From Propionibacteriaceae bacterium (lineage in GTDB: Bacteria > Actinomycetota > Actinomycetes > Propionibacteriales > Propionibacteriaceae), in contig PMLO01000018.1 in the NCBI GenBank assembly GCA_003158895.1, positions 1 through 5,794 on the forward strand: a DNA stretch of 5,794 bases, read 5' to 3'. Made by a program: the position numbers and the translations under genes. The notes beneath the pieces were generated by a model. It had not been told where the DNA came from, made no database searches, and saw only the letters and a program-made list of their open reading frames with translations. Below, one piece after another: positions 4,427-5,794 of this stretch. Numbering within the stretch: position 1 is the first letter of the stretch; the number at the start of each line of letters is the position of its first letter.

Positions 4427-5626
4427 GTGTTGTCTTTTCGTCTGTTCGGTTCGGTTCTTGCGGTTTCGCTCGCTTTCCTCCTTCCATCCCCTCTCGCCGC
4501 TGCAGACGCTGGGCAGGGTGCTGGCGCCTCGACCGCACCTCCCGGGTCGGTGAACGGTCCGGTGCAGAGCCAGCGGGTATGCGCGGCCGTACAAGATGGT
4601 TACGCGGCCTGTCACGCGCGCGTGGTGACCGACCCGAGCCTGACCCCACTGGCCACAACGACGTACCTGAATGGATACAGCCCTGACCAGTTGCGGACCG
4701 CTTACGGGCTGAGCACGGACTCGACCATGGCGGTCGCGATCGTCGACGCCTATGCGAACCCCAATGCTGCAACAGACCTCGCGGCCTACCGCACCCAGTT
4801 CAAGATCGTCGGCTCCGGGACCCTGACCCAGGTCAACCAGACCGGCGGCCCGATCACGAAGCTCCGCGGCAACGTCGGCTGGGGCCAGGAGGAGATGCTC
4901 GACCTGGAGATGATCTCGGCGATCTGCCCGTCCTGCCAGATCATCTACGTCGGTGCCAACTCGGCCTCCTTCAACGACCTTGCGGCTGCCGTCGACACGG
5001 CCGCCCGCCTGGGCGCGAAGGTCATCTCCAACTCCTACGGCGGAACTGAGTTCTCCACCGAGACCACCCTCGCCAGCCACTACAACCACCCCGGAGTGGC
5101 GATCACCGTCAGCTCCGGCGACAACGGTTACGGCGTCCAGGTACCGGCAGCGTTCAACACGGTCACCGCGGTCGGCGGCACCACCTTGACGCTCAACACC
5201 AACGGAACCCGCGCCAATGAGGCCGTCTGGAGCGGTACCGGCAGCGGCTGCTCCGCCTACATCACCAAGCCCACCTGGCAGGACGACCCCGCCTGCGCCA
5301 ACCGCACCGTGGCCGATGTCGCGGCAGTCGCCGACCCGGCCACCGGGGTCGCGGTCTACGACAGCTACGGCAGCCACCGCGGCGCGAACTGGTACGTCTT
5401 CGGCGGCACCAGCGTCGCCTCCCCGATCATCGCCGCCGTCTATGCCCTCTCCGGAAACACCGCCGGCGTCCCGGCCGCGCTTGCCTACGCCAGCAAAGCC
5501 AAGTCACTGTTCGACGTGACCACCGGCAGCAACGGATCGTGCGGCGGCACGTATCTCTGCACCGGCGTAAAGGGCTACGACGGACCCGCCGGCAACGGCA
5601 CACCCAACGGGACGGGCGCCTTCTAA
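4427..5626 (+). CDS. Secreted S53 (sedolisin-like) serine-carboxyl peptidase
   Basis: This is an exported endopeptidase of the sedolisin family, serine proteases with a Glu-Asp-Ser centre that usually work at acid pH. The 399-residue product has a Sec signal (Arg5, a hydrophobic stretch, cleavage likely after AADA near 28). A short region of about 55 residues follows, then the catalytic core from YSPDQLRTAYGL (84-95). Motifs are VAIVDAY (103-109), GQEEMLDLE with catalytic Glu155 and Asp159, SNSYGG (201-206), SSGDNG with oxyanion Asp232, FGGTSVASP with nucleophile Ser329, and a C-terminal DVTTG (363-367) with GYDGPAGNGTPNG (383-395), like the family's calcium-binding end. Eight cysteines fall in four close pairs (52/62, 167/170, 275/290, 372/378), consistent with disulfides. 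Classical sedolisins have a propeptide of nearly 200 residues, which is missing here. The gene appears complete and monocistronic, with a hairpin after the TAA. All catalytic residues are present, so it should be active. Confidence 0.92.
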   Translation: MLSFRLFGSVLAVSLAFLLPSPLAAADAGQGAGASTAPPGSVNGPVQSQRVCAAVQDGYAACHARVVTDPSLTPLATTTYLNGYSPDQLRTAYGLSTDSTMAVAIVDAYANPNAATDLAAYRTQFKIVGSGTLTQVNQTGGPITKLRGNVGWGQEEMLDLEMISAICPSCQIIYVGANSASFNDLAAAVDTAARLGAKVISNSYGGTEFSTETTLASHYNHPGVAITVSSGDNGYGVQVPAAFNTVTAVGGTTLTLNTNGTRANEAVWSGTGSGCSAYITKPTWQDDPACANRTVADVAAVADPATGVAVYDSYGSHRGANWYVFGGTSVASPIIAAVYALSGNTAGVPAALAYASKAKSLFDVTTGSNGSCGGTYLCTGVKGYDGPAGNGTPNGTGAF

Positions 5627-5648
5627 CTACAAGGCGCTTACCTGGGTT

Positions 5649-5688
5649 GTCTCACCAATGCCTGCTGGTGCGCTTGCTTTGGTGAGAC
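5649..5688 (+). terminator. Stem-loop after the peptidase gene, probable terminator
   Basis: GTCTCACCAA (5649-5658) and TTGGTGAGAC (5679-5688) pair perfectly over 10 bp with a 20-nt loop, beginning 22 nt after the TAA. There is no T-run, as is common for actinobacterial terminators. A smaller alternative hairpin, CACCA/TGGTG (5653-5657 with 5666-5670), uses part of the same left arm. The terminator role is inferred from position. The end of a small mobile element is a less likely reading. Confidence 0.55.
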
Positions 5689-5794
5689 GCCCTAGGTCAA
5701 TAAGGCCTTGTCAGGGGCCATCGCCAGAGGCGAACAGGGAGCTTCGAGTCCTCCCTCAACTTCAGTTGCGAAAGTGCCTCTGACGAGGACAAAT
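5689..5794. other. Structured non-coding end of the window with nested inverted repeats
   Basis: No gene is visible. CAGAGGC (5725-5731) and GCCTCTG (5776-5782) form an outer 7-bp pair. Inside it are AGGGAG/CTCCCT (5736-5741 and 5751-5756, 9-nt loop) and the palindrome CAACT-TC-AGTTG (5757-5768). The inner loop CTTCGAGTC resembles a tRNA T-loop, but no cloverleaf can be drawn. A recombination or attachment site, a small structured RNA, or the leader of the next gene are all possible. None is established. Confidence 0.35.

Noticed and set aside
4406..5377. Long minus-strand open frame (323 codons) opposite the peptidase
   Set aside because: It is a mirror of the S53 coding sequence, with Gly/Asp/Val-rich composition and no recognisable motif. 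The plus strand has the full catalytic set.

Overview
The window is GC-rich DNA with GTG and TTG starts, Ala/Thr/Ser-rich secreted proteins and a prodomain-poor S53-type secreted protease. This points to a high-GC actinomycete, probably a soil genus. No marker gene fixes the genus.

Layout. (1) Bases 1-1857 hold the 5' end of a minus-strand sugar ABC transporter operon. A XylF-like sugar-binding lipoprotein (634-1842) comes first. It is followed by a 14-bp intercistronic hairpin (575-610) and an ABC ATPase (557 to 1), cut by the window edge just after Walker B. The permease is expected outside the window. (2) Bases 1858-2345 form a divergent intergenic region with several small inverted and direct repeats that could be operators. 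(3) Bases 2346-3388 carry a plus-strand, translationally coupled pair: a secreted helical protein of 234 aa and a small lipoprotein of 113 aa. Their stop and start codons overlap (GTGA), and both are of unknown function. (4) Bases 3389 to about 4300 look like a graveyard of an integrated element. They contain a small plus-strand gene remnant with two frame breaks, a minus-strand ribbon-helix-helix gene with a probable frameshifted tail, and an N-terminal fragment of a tyrosine integrase that lacks the catalytic domain. (5) Bases 4427-5626 encode a secreted S53 (sedolisin-like) peptidase with the Glu/Asp/Asp/Ser catalytic set. A 10-bp stem-loop follows it, then a stretch of nested inverted repeats that runs to the end of the window.

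Functionally, most products act outside the membrane: sugar capture, a secreted/lipoprotein pair and an acid-type protease. They do not obviously form one pathway. The two most interesting items are the coupled secreted-protein/lipoprotein pair, a candidate uncharacterised envelope module, and the decayed integrase/RHH block, which marks an old integration event between the pair and the protease gene. All family assignments come from reading motifs by eye; no searches were run.
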